Shown here: one piece after another, positions 37,301 to 50,983 of the stretch
Layout: every line of letters begins with the position of its first letter
Position numbering within the stretch: the stretch's first letter is position 1
NCBI RefSeq assembly: GCF_964204645.1
Contig: NC_134031.1
Span: 21,265,307-21,325,306, forward strand
DNA length: 60,000 nucleotides
Direction of reading: 5' to 3'
Source: Tubulanus polymorphus
Lineage: Eukaryota > Nemertea > Palaeonemertea > Tubulaniformes > Tubulanidae
Made by a program: the position numbers and the translations under genes
The notes under the pieces: generated by a model
Databases searched by the model: none
Seen by the model: the letters and a program-made list of their open reading frames with translations, nothing else
Told to the model about the DNA's origin: nothing

Positions 37301-40300
37301 GGAAAGAATCAGAATTTTCTGGCTGCCTTTGGTTCTGAAGATGATGGACTCAATCTGAAAAGATGGGCTAAGGCGTATTGAACTGATTTCAAATAGATAG
37401 GTGGAAAGATTAAGAATTTTCTGGCTATTTATGCTCCTGAAGATGATGGACTCGATCTGAAATGATAGGTTAAGGTAGACTGAACTGATTTCGAGTAGAT
37501 GGACTGAAAGATACAGATTTTTCTTGCAAAAAAGGGTCCTAAAGATGATGAGTTCTATCTTAATTGATGGGTTAGGGTGTACTGAACTGATTTCAAATAG
37601 ATAGGTGGAAAGATTAAGAATTTTCTGGCTATTTATGCTCCTGAAGATAATGGACTCGATCTGAAATGATAGGTTAAGGTAAACTGAACTGATTTCGAGT
37701 AGATGGACTGAAAGATACAGATTTTTCTTGCAAAATAGGGTCCTAAAGATGATGATTTCTATCTTAATTGATGGGTTAGGGTGTACTGAACTGATTTCAA
37801 ATAGATAGGTTGAAAGAATCAGAATTTTATGGCTGCTTTTGGTTCTGAAGATGATGGATTCAATCTGAAAAGATGTGTTAAGGCGTATTGAACTGATTTC
37901 AAATAGATAGGTGGAAAGATTAAGAATTTTCTGGCTATTTATGCTCCTGAAGATGATGGACTCGATCTGAAATGATAGGTTAAGGTAGACTGAACTGATT
38001 TCGAGTAGATGGACTGAAAGATACAGACTTTTCTTGCAAAATAGGGTCCTAAAGATGATGAGTTCTATCTTAATTGATGGGTTAGGGTGTACTGAACTGA
38101 TTTCAAATAGATAGGTTGAAAGAATCAGAATTTTCTGGCTGCTTTTGGTTCTGAAGATGATGGACTCAATCTGAAAAGATGGGTTAAGGCGTATTGAACT
38201 GATGTCAAATAGATAGGTGGAAAGATTAAGAATTTTCTGGCTATTTATGCTCCTGAAGATGATGGACTCGATCTGAAATGATAGGTTAAGGTAGACTGAA
38301 CTGATTTCGAGTAGATGGACTGAAAGATACAGATTTTTCTTGCAAAATAGGGTCCTAAAGATGATGAATTCTATCTTAATTGATGGGTTAGGGTGAACTG
38401 AACTGATTTCAAATAGATGGGTGGAAAGAATCAGAATTTTCTGGCTGCCTTTGGTTCTAAAGATGATGGACTCAATCTGAAAAGATGGGCAAAGGCGTAT
38501 TGAACTGATTTCAAAGAGATAGGTGGAAAGATTAAGAATTTTGTGGCTATTTATGCTCCTGAAGATGATGGACTCGATCTGAAATGATAGGTTAAGGTAA
38601 ACTGAACTGATTTCGAGCAGATGGACTGAAAGATACAGATTTTTCTTGCAAAATAGGGTCCTAAAGATGATGAGTTCTATCTTAATTGATGGGTTAGGGT
38701 GTACTTTACTGATTTCAAATAGATAGGTGGAAAGATTAAGAATTTTCTGGTTATTTATGCTCCTGAAGATGATGGACTCGATCTGAAATGATAGGTTAAG
38801 GTAAACTGAACTGATTTCGAGTAGATGGACTGAAAGATACAGATTTTTCTTGCAAAATAGGGTCCTAAAGATGATGAGTTCAATCTTAATTGATGGGTTA
38901 GGGTGTACTGAACTGATTTCAAATAGATAGGTGGAAAGATTAAGAATTTTCAGGTTATTTATGCTCCTGAAGATGATGGACTCGATCTGAAATGATAGGT
39001 TAAGGTAAACTGAACTGATTTCGAGTAGATGGACTGAAAGATACAGATTTTTCTTGCAAAATAGGGTCCTAAAGATGATGAATTCTATCTTAATTGATGG
39101 GTAAGGGTGTACTGAACTGATTTCAAAAAGATAGGTTGAAAGAATCAGAATTTTCTTGCTGCCTTAGGTTCTGAAGATGATGGACTCAATCTGAAAAGAT
39201 GGGTTAAGGCGTATTGAACTGATTTCAAATGGATAGGTGGAAAGATTAAGAATTTTCTGGCTATTTATGCTCCTGAAGATGATGGACTCGATCTGAAATG
39301 ATAGGTTAAGGTAAACTGAACTGATTTCGAGTAGATGGACTGAAAGATACAGATTTTTCTTGCAAAATAGGGTCCTAAAGATGATGAATTCTATCATAAT
39401 TGATGGGTTAGGGTGTACTGAACTGATTTCAAATAGATAGGTTGAAAGATTAAGAACTTTCTGGCTGCTTTTGGTTCTGAAGATGATGGATTCAATCTGA
39501 AAAGATGGGTTAAGGCGTATTGAACTGATTTCAAATGGATAGGTGGAAAGATTAAGAATTTTCTGGCTATTTATGCTCCTGAAGATGATGGACTCGATCT
39601 GGAATGATAGGTTAAGGTAAACTGAACTGATTTCGAGCAGATGGACTGAAAGATACAGATTTTTCTTGCAAAATAGGGTCCTAAAGATGATGAGTTCTAT
39701 CTTAATTGATGGGTTAGGGTGTACTGAACTGATTTCAAATAGATAGGTTGAAAGAATCAGAATTTTCTGGCTGCTTTTGGTTCTGAAGATGATGGATTCA
39801 ATCTGAAAAGATGTGTTAAGGCGTATTGAACTGATTTCAAATAGATAGGTGGAAAGATTAAGAATTTTCTGGCTATTTATGCTCCTGAAGATGATGGACT
39901 CGATCTGAAATGATAGGTTAAGGTAGACTGAACTGATTTCGAGTAGATGGACTGAAAGATACAGATTTTTCTTGCAAAAAAGGGTCCTAAAGATGATGAG
40001 TTCTATCTTAATTGATGGGTTAGGGTGTACTGAACTGATTTCAAATAGATAGGTGGAAAGAATCAGAATTTTCTGGCTGCCTTTGGTTCTGAAGATGATG
40101 GACTCAATCTGAAAAGATGGGCTAAGGCGTATTGAACTGATTTCAAATAGATAGGTGGAAAGATTAAGAATTTTCTGGCTATTTATGCTCCTGAAGATGA
40201 TGGACTCGATCTGAAATGATAGGTTAAGGTAGACTGAACTGATTTCGAGTAGATGGACTGAAAGATACAGATTTTTCTTGCAAAAAAGGGTCCTAAAGAT

Positions 40301-43300
40301 GATGAGTTCTATCTTAATTGATGGGTTAGGGTGTACTGAACTGATTTCAAATAGATAGGTGGAAAGATTAAGAATTTTCTGGCTATTTATGCTCCTGAAG
40401 ATGATGGACTCGATCTGAAATGATAGGTTAAGGTAAACTGAACTGATTTCGAGTAGATGGACTGAAAGATACAGATTTTTCTTGCAAAATAGGGTCCTAA
40501 AGATGATGAATTCTATCTTAATTGATGGGTTAGGGTGTACTGAACTGATTTCAAATAGATAGGTTGAAAGAATCAGAATTTTATGGCTGCTTTTGGTTCT
40601 GAAGATGATGGATTCAATCTGAAAAGATGTGTTAAGGCGTATTGAACTGATTTCAAATAGATAGGTGGAAAGATTAAGAATTTTCTGGCTATTTATGCTC
40701 CTGAAGATGATGGGTTCGATCTGAAATGATAGGTTAAGGTAGACTGAACTGATTTCGAGTAGATGGACTGAAAGATACAGATTTTTCTTGCAAAATAGGG
40801 TCCTAAAGATGATGAATTCTATCTTAATTGATGGGTTAGGGTGAACTGAACTGATTTCAAATAGATGGGTGGAAAGAATCAGAATTTTCTGGCTGCCTTT
40901 GGTTCTAAAGATGATGGACTCAATCTGAAAAGATGGGCTAAGGCGTATTGAACTGATTTCAAAGAGATAGGTTGAAAGATTAAGAATTTTCTGGCTATTT
41001 ATGCTCCTGAAGATGATGGACTCGATCTGAAATGATAGGTTAAGGTAAACTGAACTGATTTCGAGCAGATGGACTGAAAGATACAGATTTTTCTTGCAAA
41101 ATAGGGTCCTAAAGATGATGAGTTCTATCTTAATTGATGGGTTAGGGTGTACTGAACTGATTTCAAATAGATAGGTTGAAAGAATCAGAATTTTCTTGCT
41201 GCCTTAGGTTCTGAAGATGATGGACTCAATCTGAAAAGATGGGTTAAGGCGTATTGAACTGATTTCAAATAGATAGGTGGAAAGATTAAGAATTTTCTGG
41301 CTATTTATGCTCCTGAAGATGATGGACTCGATCTGAAATGATAGGTTAAGGTAGACTGAACTGATTTCGAGTAGATGGACTGAAAGATACAGATTTTTCT
41401 TGCAAAAAAGGGTCCTAAAGATGATGAGTTCTATCTTAATTGATGGGTTAGGGTGTACTGAACTGATTTCAAATAGATAGGTGGAAAGATTAAGAATTTT
41501 CGGGCTATTTATGCTCCTGAAGATGATGGACTCGATCTGAAATGATAGGTTAAGGTAAACTGAACTGATTTCGAGTAGATGGACTGAAAGATACAGATTT
41601 TTCTTGCAAAATAGGGTCCTAAAGATGATGAATTCTATCTTAATTGATGGGTTAGGGTGTACTGAACTGATTTCAAATAGATAGGTTGAAAGAATCAGAA
41701 TTTTCTGGCTGCTTTTGGTTCTGAAGATGATGGATTCAATCTGAAAAGATGTGTTAAGGCGTATTGAACTGATTTCAAATAGATAGGTGGAAAGATTAAG
41801 AATTTTCTGGCTATTTATGCTCCTGAAGATGATGGACTCGATCTGAAATGATAGGTTAAGGTAGACTGAACTGATTTCGAGTAGATGGACTGAAAGATAC
41901 AGATTTTTCTTGCAAAATAGGGTCCTAAAGATGATGAATTCTATCTTAATTGATGGGTTAGGGTGTACTGAACTGATTTCAAATAGATAGGTTGAAAGAA
42001 TCAGAATTTTCTGGCTGCTTTTGGTTCTGAAGATGATGGATTCAATCTGAAAAGATGGGTTAAGGCGTATTGAACTGATTTCAAATGGATAGGTGGAAAG
42101 ATTAAGAATTTTCTGGCTATTTATGCTCCTGAAGATGATGGACTCGATCTGAAATGATAGGTTAAGGTAAACTGAACTGATTTCGAGTAGATGGACTGAA
42201 AGATACAGATTTTTCTTGCAAAATAGGGTCCTAAAGATGATGAGTTCTATCTTAATTGATGGGTTAGGGTGTACTGAACTGATTTCAAATAGATAGGTGG
42301 AAAGATTAAGAATTTTCTGGTTATTTATGCTCCTGAAGATGATGGACTCGATCTGAAATGATAGGTTAAGGTAAACTGAACTGATTTCGAGTAGATGGAC
42401 TGAAAGATACAGATTTTTCTTGCAAAATAGGGTCCTAAAGATGATGAGTTCAATCTTAATTGATGGGTTAGGGTGTACTGAACTGATTTCAAATAGATAG
42501 GTGGAAAGATTAAGAATTTTCTGGTTATTTATGCTCCTGAAGATGATGGACTCGATCTGAAATGATAGGTTAAGGTAAACTGAACTGATTTCGAGGAGAT
42601 GGACTGAAAGATACAGATTTTTCTTGCAAAATAGGGTCCTAAAGATGATGAATTCTATCTTAATTGATGGGTAAGGGTGTACTGAACTGATTTCAAATAG
42701 ATAGGTTGAAAGAATCAGAATTTTCTTGCTGCCTTAGGTTCTAAAGATGATGGACTCAATCTGAAATGATGGGTTAAGGCGTATTGAACTGATTTCAAAT
42801 AGATAGGTGGAAAGATTAAGAATTTTCGGGCTATTTATGCTCCTGAAGATGATGGACTCGATCTGAAATGATAGGTTAAGGTAAACTGAACTGATTTCGA
42901 ATAGATGGACTGAAAGATACAGATTTTTCTTGCAAAATAGGGTCCTAAAGATGATGAATTCTATCTTAATTGATGGGTTAGGGTGTACTGAACTGATTTC
43001 AAATAGATAGGTTGAAAGAATCAGAATTTTCTGGCTGCTTTTGGTTCTGAAGATGATGGATTCAATCTGAAAAGATGTGTTAAGGCGTATTGAACTGATT
43101 TCAAATAGATAGGTGGAAAGATTAAGAATTTTCTGGCTATCTATGCTCCTGAAGATGATGGACTCGATCTGAAATGATAGGTTAAGGTAAACTGAACTGA
43201 TTTCGAGTAGATGGACTGAAAGATACAGATTTTTCTTGCAAAATAGGGTCCTAAAGATGATGAATTCTATCTTAATTGATGGGTTAGGGTGTACTGAACT

Positions 43301-43339
43301 GATTTCAAATAGATAGGTTGAAAGAATCAGAATTTTCTT
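34317..43339. repeat. Array segment with related 28- to 41-monomer blocks
   Basis: Mostly ABC with BC inserts. The marked A monomer with ccttagg occurs near 35,898, 39,162, 41,206, 42,734 and 43,346, so related blocks recur at offsets such as 3,162 bp (31 monomers), 3,264 bp (32) and 4,182 bp (41). The part at about 35.5-38.1 kb reappears at 57.1-59.75 kb. Confidence 0.75.
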
Positions 43340-46300
43340 GCTGCCTTAGGTTCTGAAGATGATGGACTCAATCTGAAAAGATGGGTTAAGGCGTATTGAA
43401 CTGATTTCAAATAGATAGGTGGAAAGATTAAGAATTTTCTGGCTATCTATGCTCCTGAAGATGATGGACTCGATCTGAAATGATAGGTTAAGGTAAACTG
43501 AACTGATTTCGAGTAGATGGACTGAAAGATACAGATTTTTCTTGCAAAATAGGGTCCTAAAGATGATGAATTCTATCATAATTGATGGGTTAGGGTGTAC
43601 TGAACTGATTTCAAATAGATAGGTTGAAAGATTAAGAACTTTCTGGCTGCTTTTGGTTCTGAAGATGATGGATTCAATCTGAAAAGATGGGTTAAGGCGT
43701 ATTGAACTGATTTCAAATGGATAGGTGGAAAGATTAAGAATTTTCTGGCTATTTATGCTCCTGAAGATGATGGACTCGATCTGAAATGATAGGTTAAGGT
43801 AAACTGAACTGATTTCGAGTAGATGGACTGAAAGATACAGATTTTTCTTGCAAAATAGGGTCCTAAAGATGATGAATTCTATCTTAATTGATGGGTTAGG
43901 GTGAACTGAACTGATTTCAAATAGATAGGTGGAAAGAATCAGAATTTTCTGGCTGCCTTTGGTTCTGAAGATGATGGACTCAATCTGAAAAGATGGGCTA
44001 AGGCGTATTGAACTGATTTAAAATAGATAGGTGGAACGATTAAGAATTTTCTGGCTATTTATGCTCCTGAAGATGATGGACTCGATCTGAAATGATAGGT
44101 TAAGGTAGACTGAACTGATTTCGAGTAGATGCACTGAAAGATACAGATTTTTCTTGCAAAAAAGGGTCCTAAAGATGATGAGTTCTATTGATGGGTTAGG
44201 GTGTACTGAACTGATTTCAAATAGATAGGTGGAAAGATTAAGAATTTTCGGGCTATTTATGCTCCTGAAGATGATGGACTCGATCTGAAATGATAGGTTA
44301 AGGTAAACTGAACTGATTTCGAATAGATGGACTGAAAGATACAGATTTTTCTTGCAAAATAGGGTCCTAAAGATGATGAATTCTATCTTAATTGATGGGT
44401 TAGGGTGTACTGAACTGATTTCAAATAGATAGGTGGAAAGAATCAGAATTTCCTTGCTGCTTTTGGTTCTAAAGATGATGGATTCAATCTGAAAAGATGT
44501 GTTAAGGCGTATTGAACTGATTTCAAATAGATAGGTGGAAAGATTAAGAATTTTCTGGCTATTTATGCTCCTGAAGATGATGGACTCGATCTGAAATGAT
44601 AGATTAAGGTAAACTGAACTGATTTCGAGCAGATGGACTGAAAGATACAGATTTTTCTTGCAAAATAGGGTCCTAAAGATGATGAATTCTATCTTAATTG
44701 ATGGGTTAGGGTGTACTGAACTGATTTCAAATAGATAGGTTGAAAGAATCAGAATTTTCTGGCTGCTTTTGGTTCTGAAGATGATGGATTCAATCTGAAA
44801 AGATGTGTTAAGGCGTATTGAACTGATTTCAAATAGATAGGTGGAAAGATTAAGAATTTTCTGGCTATTTATGCTCCTGAAGATGATGGACTCGATCTGA
44901 AATGATAGGTTAAGGTAGACTGAACTGATTTCGAGTAGATGGACTGAAAGATACAGATTTTTCTTGCAAAATAGGGTCCTAAAGATGATGAGTTCTATCT
45001 TAATTGATGGGTTAGGGTGAACTGAACTGATTTCAAATAGATAGGTGGAAAGAATCAGAATTTTCTGGCTGCCTTTGGTTCTGAAGATGATGGACTCAAT
45101 CTGAAAAGATGGGCTAAGGCGTATTGAACTGATTTCAAATAGATAGGTGGAAAGATTAAGAATTTTCTGGCTATTTATGCTCCTGAAGATGATGGACTCG
45201 ATCTGAAATGATAGGTTAAGGTAGACTGAACTGATTTCGAGTAGATGGACTGAAAGATACAGATTTTTCTTGCAAAAAAGGGTCCTAAAGATGATGAGTT
45301 CTATCTTAATTGATGGGTTAGGGTGTACTGAACTGATTTCAAATAGATAGGTGGAAAGATTAAGAATTTTCTGGCTATTTATGCTCCTGAAGATGATGGA
45401 CTCGATCTGAAATGATAGGTTAAGGTAAACTGAACTGATTTCGAGTAGATGGACTGAAAGATACAGATTTTTCTTGCAAAATAGGGTCCTAAAGATGATG
45501 AATTCTATCTTAATTGATGGGTTAGGGTGTACTGAACTGATTTCAAATAGATAGGTTGAAAGAATTAGAATTTTATGGCTGCTTTTGGTTCTGAAGATGA
45601 TGGATTCAATCTGAAAAGATGTGTTAAGGCGTATTGAACTGATTTCAAATAGATAGGTGGAAAGATTAAGAATTTTCTGGCTATTTATGCTCCTGAAGAT
45701 GATGGACTCGATCTGAAATGATAGGTTAAGGTAGACTGAACTGATTTCGAGTAGATGGACTGAAAGATACAGATTTTTCTTGCAAAATAGGGTCCTAAAG
45801 ATGATGAGTTCTATCTTAATCGATGGGTTAGGGTGTACTGAACTGATTTCAAATAGATAGGTGGAAAGAATCAGAATTTTCTGGCTGCCTTTGGTTCTGA
45901 AGATGATGGACTCAATCTGAAAAGATGGGCTAAGGCGTACTGAACTGATTTCAAATAGATAGGTGGAAAGATTAAGAATTTTCTGGCTATTTATGCTCCT
46001 GAAGATGATGGACTCGATCTGAAATGATAGGTTAAGGTAGACTGAACTGATTTCGAGTAGATGGACTGAAAGATACAGATTTTTCTTGCAAAAAAGGGTC
46101 CTAAAGATGATGAGTTCTATCTTAATTGATGGGTTAGGGTGTACTGAACTGATTTCAAATAGATAGGTGGAAAGATTAAGAATTTTCTGGCTATTTATGC
46201 TCCTGAAGATAATGGACTCGATCTGAAATGATAGGTTAAGGTAAACTGAACTGATTTCGAGTAGATGGACTGAAAGATACAGATTTTTCTTGCAAAATAG

Positions 46301-49300
46301 GGTCCTAAAGATGATGAATTCTATCTTAATTGATGGGTTAGGGTGTACTGAACTGATTTCAAATAGATAGGTTGAAAGAATCAGAATTTTATGGCTGCTT
46401 TTGGTTCTGAAGATGATGGATTCAATCTGAAAAGATGTGTTAAGGCGTATTGAACTGATTTCAAATAGATAGGTGGAAAGATTAAGAATTTTCTGGCTAT
46501 TTATGCTCCTGAAGATGATGGACTCGATCTGAAATGATAGGTTAAGGTAGACTGAACTGATTTCGAGTAGATGGACTGAAAGATACAGATTTTTCTTGCA
46601 AAATAGGGTCCTAAAGATGATGAGTTCTATCTTAATTGATGGGTTAGGGTGTACTGAACTGATTTCAAATAGATAGGTTGAAAGAATCAGAATTTTCTGG
46701 CTGCTTTTGGTTCTGAAGATGATGGACTCAATCTGAAAAGATGGGTTAAGGCGTATTGAACTGATGTCAAATAGATAGGTGGAAAGATTAAGAATTTTCT
46801 GGCTATTTATGCTCCTGAAGATGATGGACTCGATCTGAAATGATAGGTTAAGGTAGACTGAACTGATTTCGAGTAGATGGACTGAAAGATACAGATTTTT
46901 CTTGCAAAATAGGGACCTAAAGATGATGAATTCTATCTTAATTGATGGGTTAGGGTGAACTGAACTGATTTCAAATAGATAGGTTGAAAGAATCAGAATT
47001 TTCTTGCTGCCTTAGGTTCTGAAGATGATGGACTCAATCTGAAAAGATGGGTTAAGGCGTATTGAACTGATTTCAAATAGATAGGTGGAAAGATTAAGAA
47101 TTTTCTGGCTATCTATGCTCCTGAAGATGATGGACTCGATCTGAAATGATAGGTTAAGGTAAACTGAACTGATTTCGAGTAGATGGACTGAAAGATACAG
47201 ATTTTTCTTGCAAAATAGGGTCCTAAAGATGATGAATTCTATCATAATTGATGGGTTAGGGTGTACTGAACTGATTTCAAATAGATAGGTTGAAAGATTA
47301 AGAACTTTCTGGCTGCTTTTGGTTCTGAAGATGATGGATTCAATCTGAAAAGATGGGTTAAGGCGTATTGAACTGATTTCAAATGGATAGGTGGAAAGAT
47401 TAAGAATTTTCTGGCTATTTATGCTCCTGAAGATGATGGACTCGATCTGAAATGATAGGTTAAGGTAAACTGAACTGATTTCGAGTAGATGGACTGAAAG
47501 ATACAGATTTTTCTTACAAAATAGGGTCCTAAAGATGATGAATTCTATCTTAATTGATGGGTTAGGGTGAACTGAATTGATTTCAAATAGATAGGTGGAA
47601 AGAATCAGAATTTTCTGGCTGCCTTTGGTTCTGAAGATGATGGACTCAATCTGAAAAGATGGGCAAAGGCGTATTGAACTGATTTAAAATAGATAGGTGG
47701 AACGATTAAGAATTTTCTGGCTATTTATGCTCCTGAAGATGATGGACTCGATCTGAAATGATAGGTTAAGGTAGACTGAACTGATTTCGAGTAGATGCAC
47801 TGAAAGATACAGATTTTTCTTGCAAAAAAGGGTCCTAAAGATGATGAGTTCTATCTTAATTGATGGGTTAGGGTGTACTGAACTGATTTCAAATAGATAG
47901 GTGGAAAGATTAAGAATTTTCGGGCTATTTATGCTCCTGAAGATGATGGACTCGATCTGAAATGATAGGTTAAGGTAAACTGAACTGATTTCGAATAGAT
48001 GGACTGAAAGATACAGATTTTTCTTGCAAAATAGGGTCCTAAAGATGATGAATTCTATCTTAATTGATGGGTTAGGGTGTAATGAACTGATTTCAAATAG
48101 ATAGGTGGAAAGAATCAGAATTTTCTTGCTGCTTTTGGTTCTAAAGATGATGGATTCAATCTGAAAAGATGTGTTAAGGCGTATTGAACTGATTTCAAAT
48201 AGATAGGTGGAAAGATTAAGAATTTTCTGGCTATTTATGCTCCTGAAGATGATGGACTCGATCTGAAATGATAGATTAAGGTAAACTGAACTGATTTCGA
48301 GCAGATGGACTGAAAGATACAGATTTTTCTTGCAAAATAGGGTCCTAAAGATGATGAGTTCTATCTTAATTGATGGGTTAGGGTGTACTGAACTGATTTC
48401 AAATAGATAGGTTGAAAGAATCAGAATTTTCTGGCTGCTTTTGGTTCTGAAGATGATGGATTCAATCTGAAAAGATGTGTTAAGGCGTATTGAACTGATT
48501 TCAAATAGATAGGTGGAAAGATTAAGAATTTTCAGGCTATTTATGCTCCTGAAGATGATGGACTCGATCTGAAATGATAGGTTAAGGTAGACTGAACTGA
48601 TTTCGAGTAGATGGACTGAAAGATACAGATTTTTCTTGCAAAATAGGGTCCTAAAGATGATGAGTTCTATCTTAATTGATGGGTTAGGGTGTACTGAACT
48701 GATTTCAAATAGATAGGTGGAAAGAATCAGAATTTTCTGGCTGCCTTTGGTTCTGAAGATGATGGACTCAATCTGAAAAGATGGGCTAAGGCGTATTGAA
48801 CTGATTTCAAATAGATAGGTGGAAAGATTAAGAATTTTCTGGCTATTTATGCTCCTGAAGATGATGGACTCGATCTGAAATGATAGGTTAAGGTAGACTG
48901 AACTGATTTCGAGTAGATGGACTGAAAGATACAGATTTTTCTTGCAAAAAAGGGTCCTAAAGATGATGAGTTCTATCTTAATTGATGGGTTAGGGTGTAC
49001 TGAATTGATTTCAAATAGATAGGTGGAAAGATTAAGAATTTTCTGGCTATTTATGCTCCTGAAGATGATGGACTCGATCTGAAATGATAGGTTAAGGTAA
49101 ACTGAACTGATTTCGAGTAGATGGACTGAAAGATACAGATTTTTCTTGCAAAATAGGGTCCTAAAGATGATGAATTCTATCTTAATTGATGGGTTAGGGT
49201 GTACTGAACTGATTTCAAATAGATAGGTTGAAAGAATCAGAATTTTATGGCTGCTTTTGGTTCTGAAGATGATGGATTCAATCTGAAAAGATGTGTTAAG

Positions 49301-50983
49301 GCGTATTGAACTGATTTCAAATAGATAGGTGGAAAGATTAAGAATTTTCTGGCTATTTATGCTCCTGAAGATGATGGACTCGATCTGAAATGATAGGTTA
49401 AGGTAGACTGAACTGATTTCGAGTAGATGGACTGAAAGATACAGATTTTTCTTGCAAAATAGGGTCCTAAAGATGATTAATTCTATCTTAATTGATGGGT
49501 TAGGGTGAACTGAACTGATTTCAAATAGATAGGTGGAAAGAATCAGAATTTTCTGGCTGCCTTTGGTTCTAAAGATGATGGACTCAATCTGAAAAGATGG
49601 GCTAAGGCGTATTGAACTGATTTCAAAGAGATAGGTTGAAAGATTAAGAATTTTCTGGCTATTTATGCTCCTGAAGATGATGGACTCGATCTGAAATGAT
49701 AGGTTAAGGTAAACTGAACTGATTTCGAGCAGATGGACTGAAAGATACAGATTTTTCTTGCAAAATAGGGTCCTAAAGATGATGAGTTCTATCTTAATTG
49801 ATGGGTTAGGGTGTACTGAACTGATTTCAAATAGATAGGTTGAAAGAATCAGAATTTTCTTGCTGCCTTAGGTTCTGAAGATGATGGACTCAATCTAAAA
49901 AGATGGGTTAAGGCGTATTGAACTGATTTCAAATAGATAGGTGGAAAGATTAAGAATTTTCTGGCTATTTATGCTCCTGAAGATGATGGACTCGATCTGA
50001 AATGATAGGTTAAGGTAAACTGAACTGATTTCGAGTAGATGGACTGAAAGATACAGATTTTTCTTGCAAAATAGGGTCCTAAAGATGATGAATTCTATCA
50101 TAATTGATGGGTTAGGGTGTACTGAACTGATTTCAAATAGATAGGTTGAAAGATTAAGAACTTTCTGGCTGCTTTTGGTTCTGAAGATGATGGATTCAAT
50201 CTGAAAAGATGGGTTAAGGCGTATTGAACTGATTTCAAATGGATAGGTGGAAAGATTAAGAATTTTCTGGCTATTTATGCTCCTGAAGATGATGGACTCG
50301 ATCTGAAATGATAGGTTAAGGTAAACTGAACTGATTTCGAGTAGATGGACTGAAAGATACAGATTTTTCTTGCAAAATAGGGTCCTAAAGATGATGAATT
50401 CTATCTTAATTGATGGGTTAGGGTGAACTGAACTGATTTCAAATAGATAGGTGGAAAGAATCAGAATTTTCTGGCTGCCTTTGGTTCTGACGATGATGGA
50501 CTCAATCTGAAAAGATGGGCAAAGGCGTATTGAACTGATTTCAAATAGATAGGTGGAAAGATTAAGAATTTTCTGGCTATTTATGCTCCTGAAGATGATG
50601 GACTCGATCTGAAATGATAGGTTAAGGTAGACTGAACTGATTTCGAGTAGATGGACTGAAAGATACAGATTTTTCTTGCAAAAAAGGGTCCTAAAGATGA
50701 TGAGTTCTATCTTAATTGATGGGTTAGGGTGTACTGAACTGATTTCAAATAGATAGGTGGAAAGATTAAGAATTTTCGGGCTATTTATGCTCCTGAAGAT
50801 GATGGACTCGATCTGAAATGATAGGGTAAGGTAAACTGAACTGATTTCGAATAGATGGACTGAAAGATACAGATTTTTCTTGCAAAATAGGGTCCTAAAG
50901 ATGATGAATTCTATCTTAATTGATGGGTTAGGGTGTACTGAACTGATTTCAAATAGATAGGTTGAAAGAATCAGAATTTTCTG
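43340..50983. repeat. 7,644-bp tandem duplication, copy 1
   Basis: 75 monomers less a 6-bp deletion (agttctattgatggg near 44,181). Repeated markers include agggacc at 46,911, the gtactgaactgatgtcaa variants and ctgacgatgatgg near 50,487. The left limit is a t/g difference at 43,339 against 50,983. Private changes seen here include ctgaattg near 47,576, gtaatgaactg near 48,070 and gatgattaattc near 49,475. Confidence 0.93.
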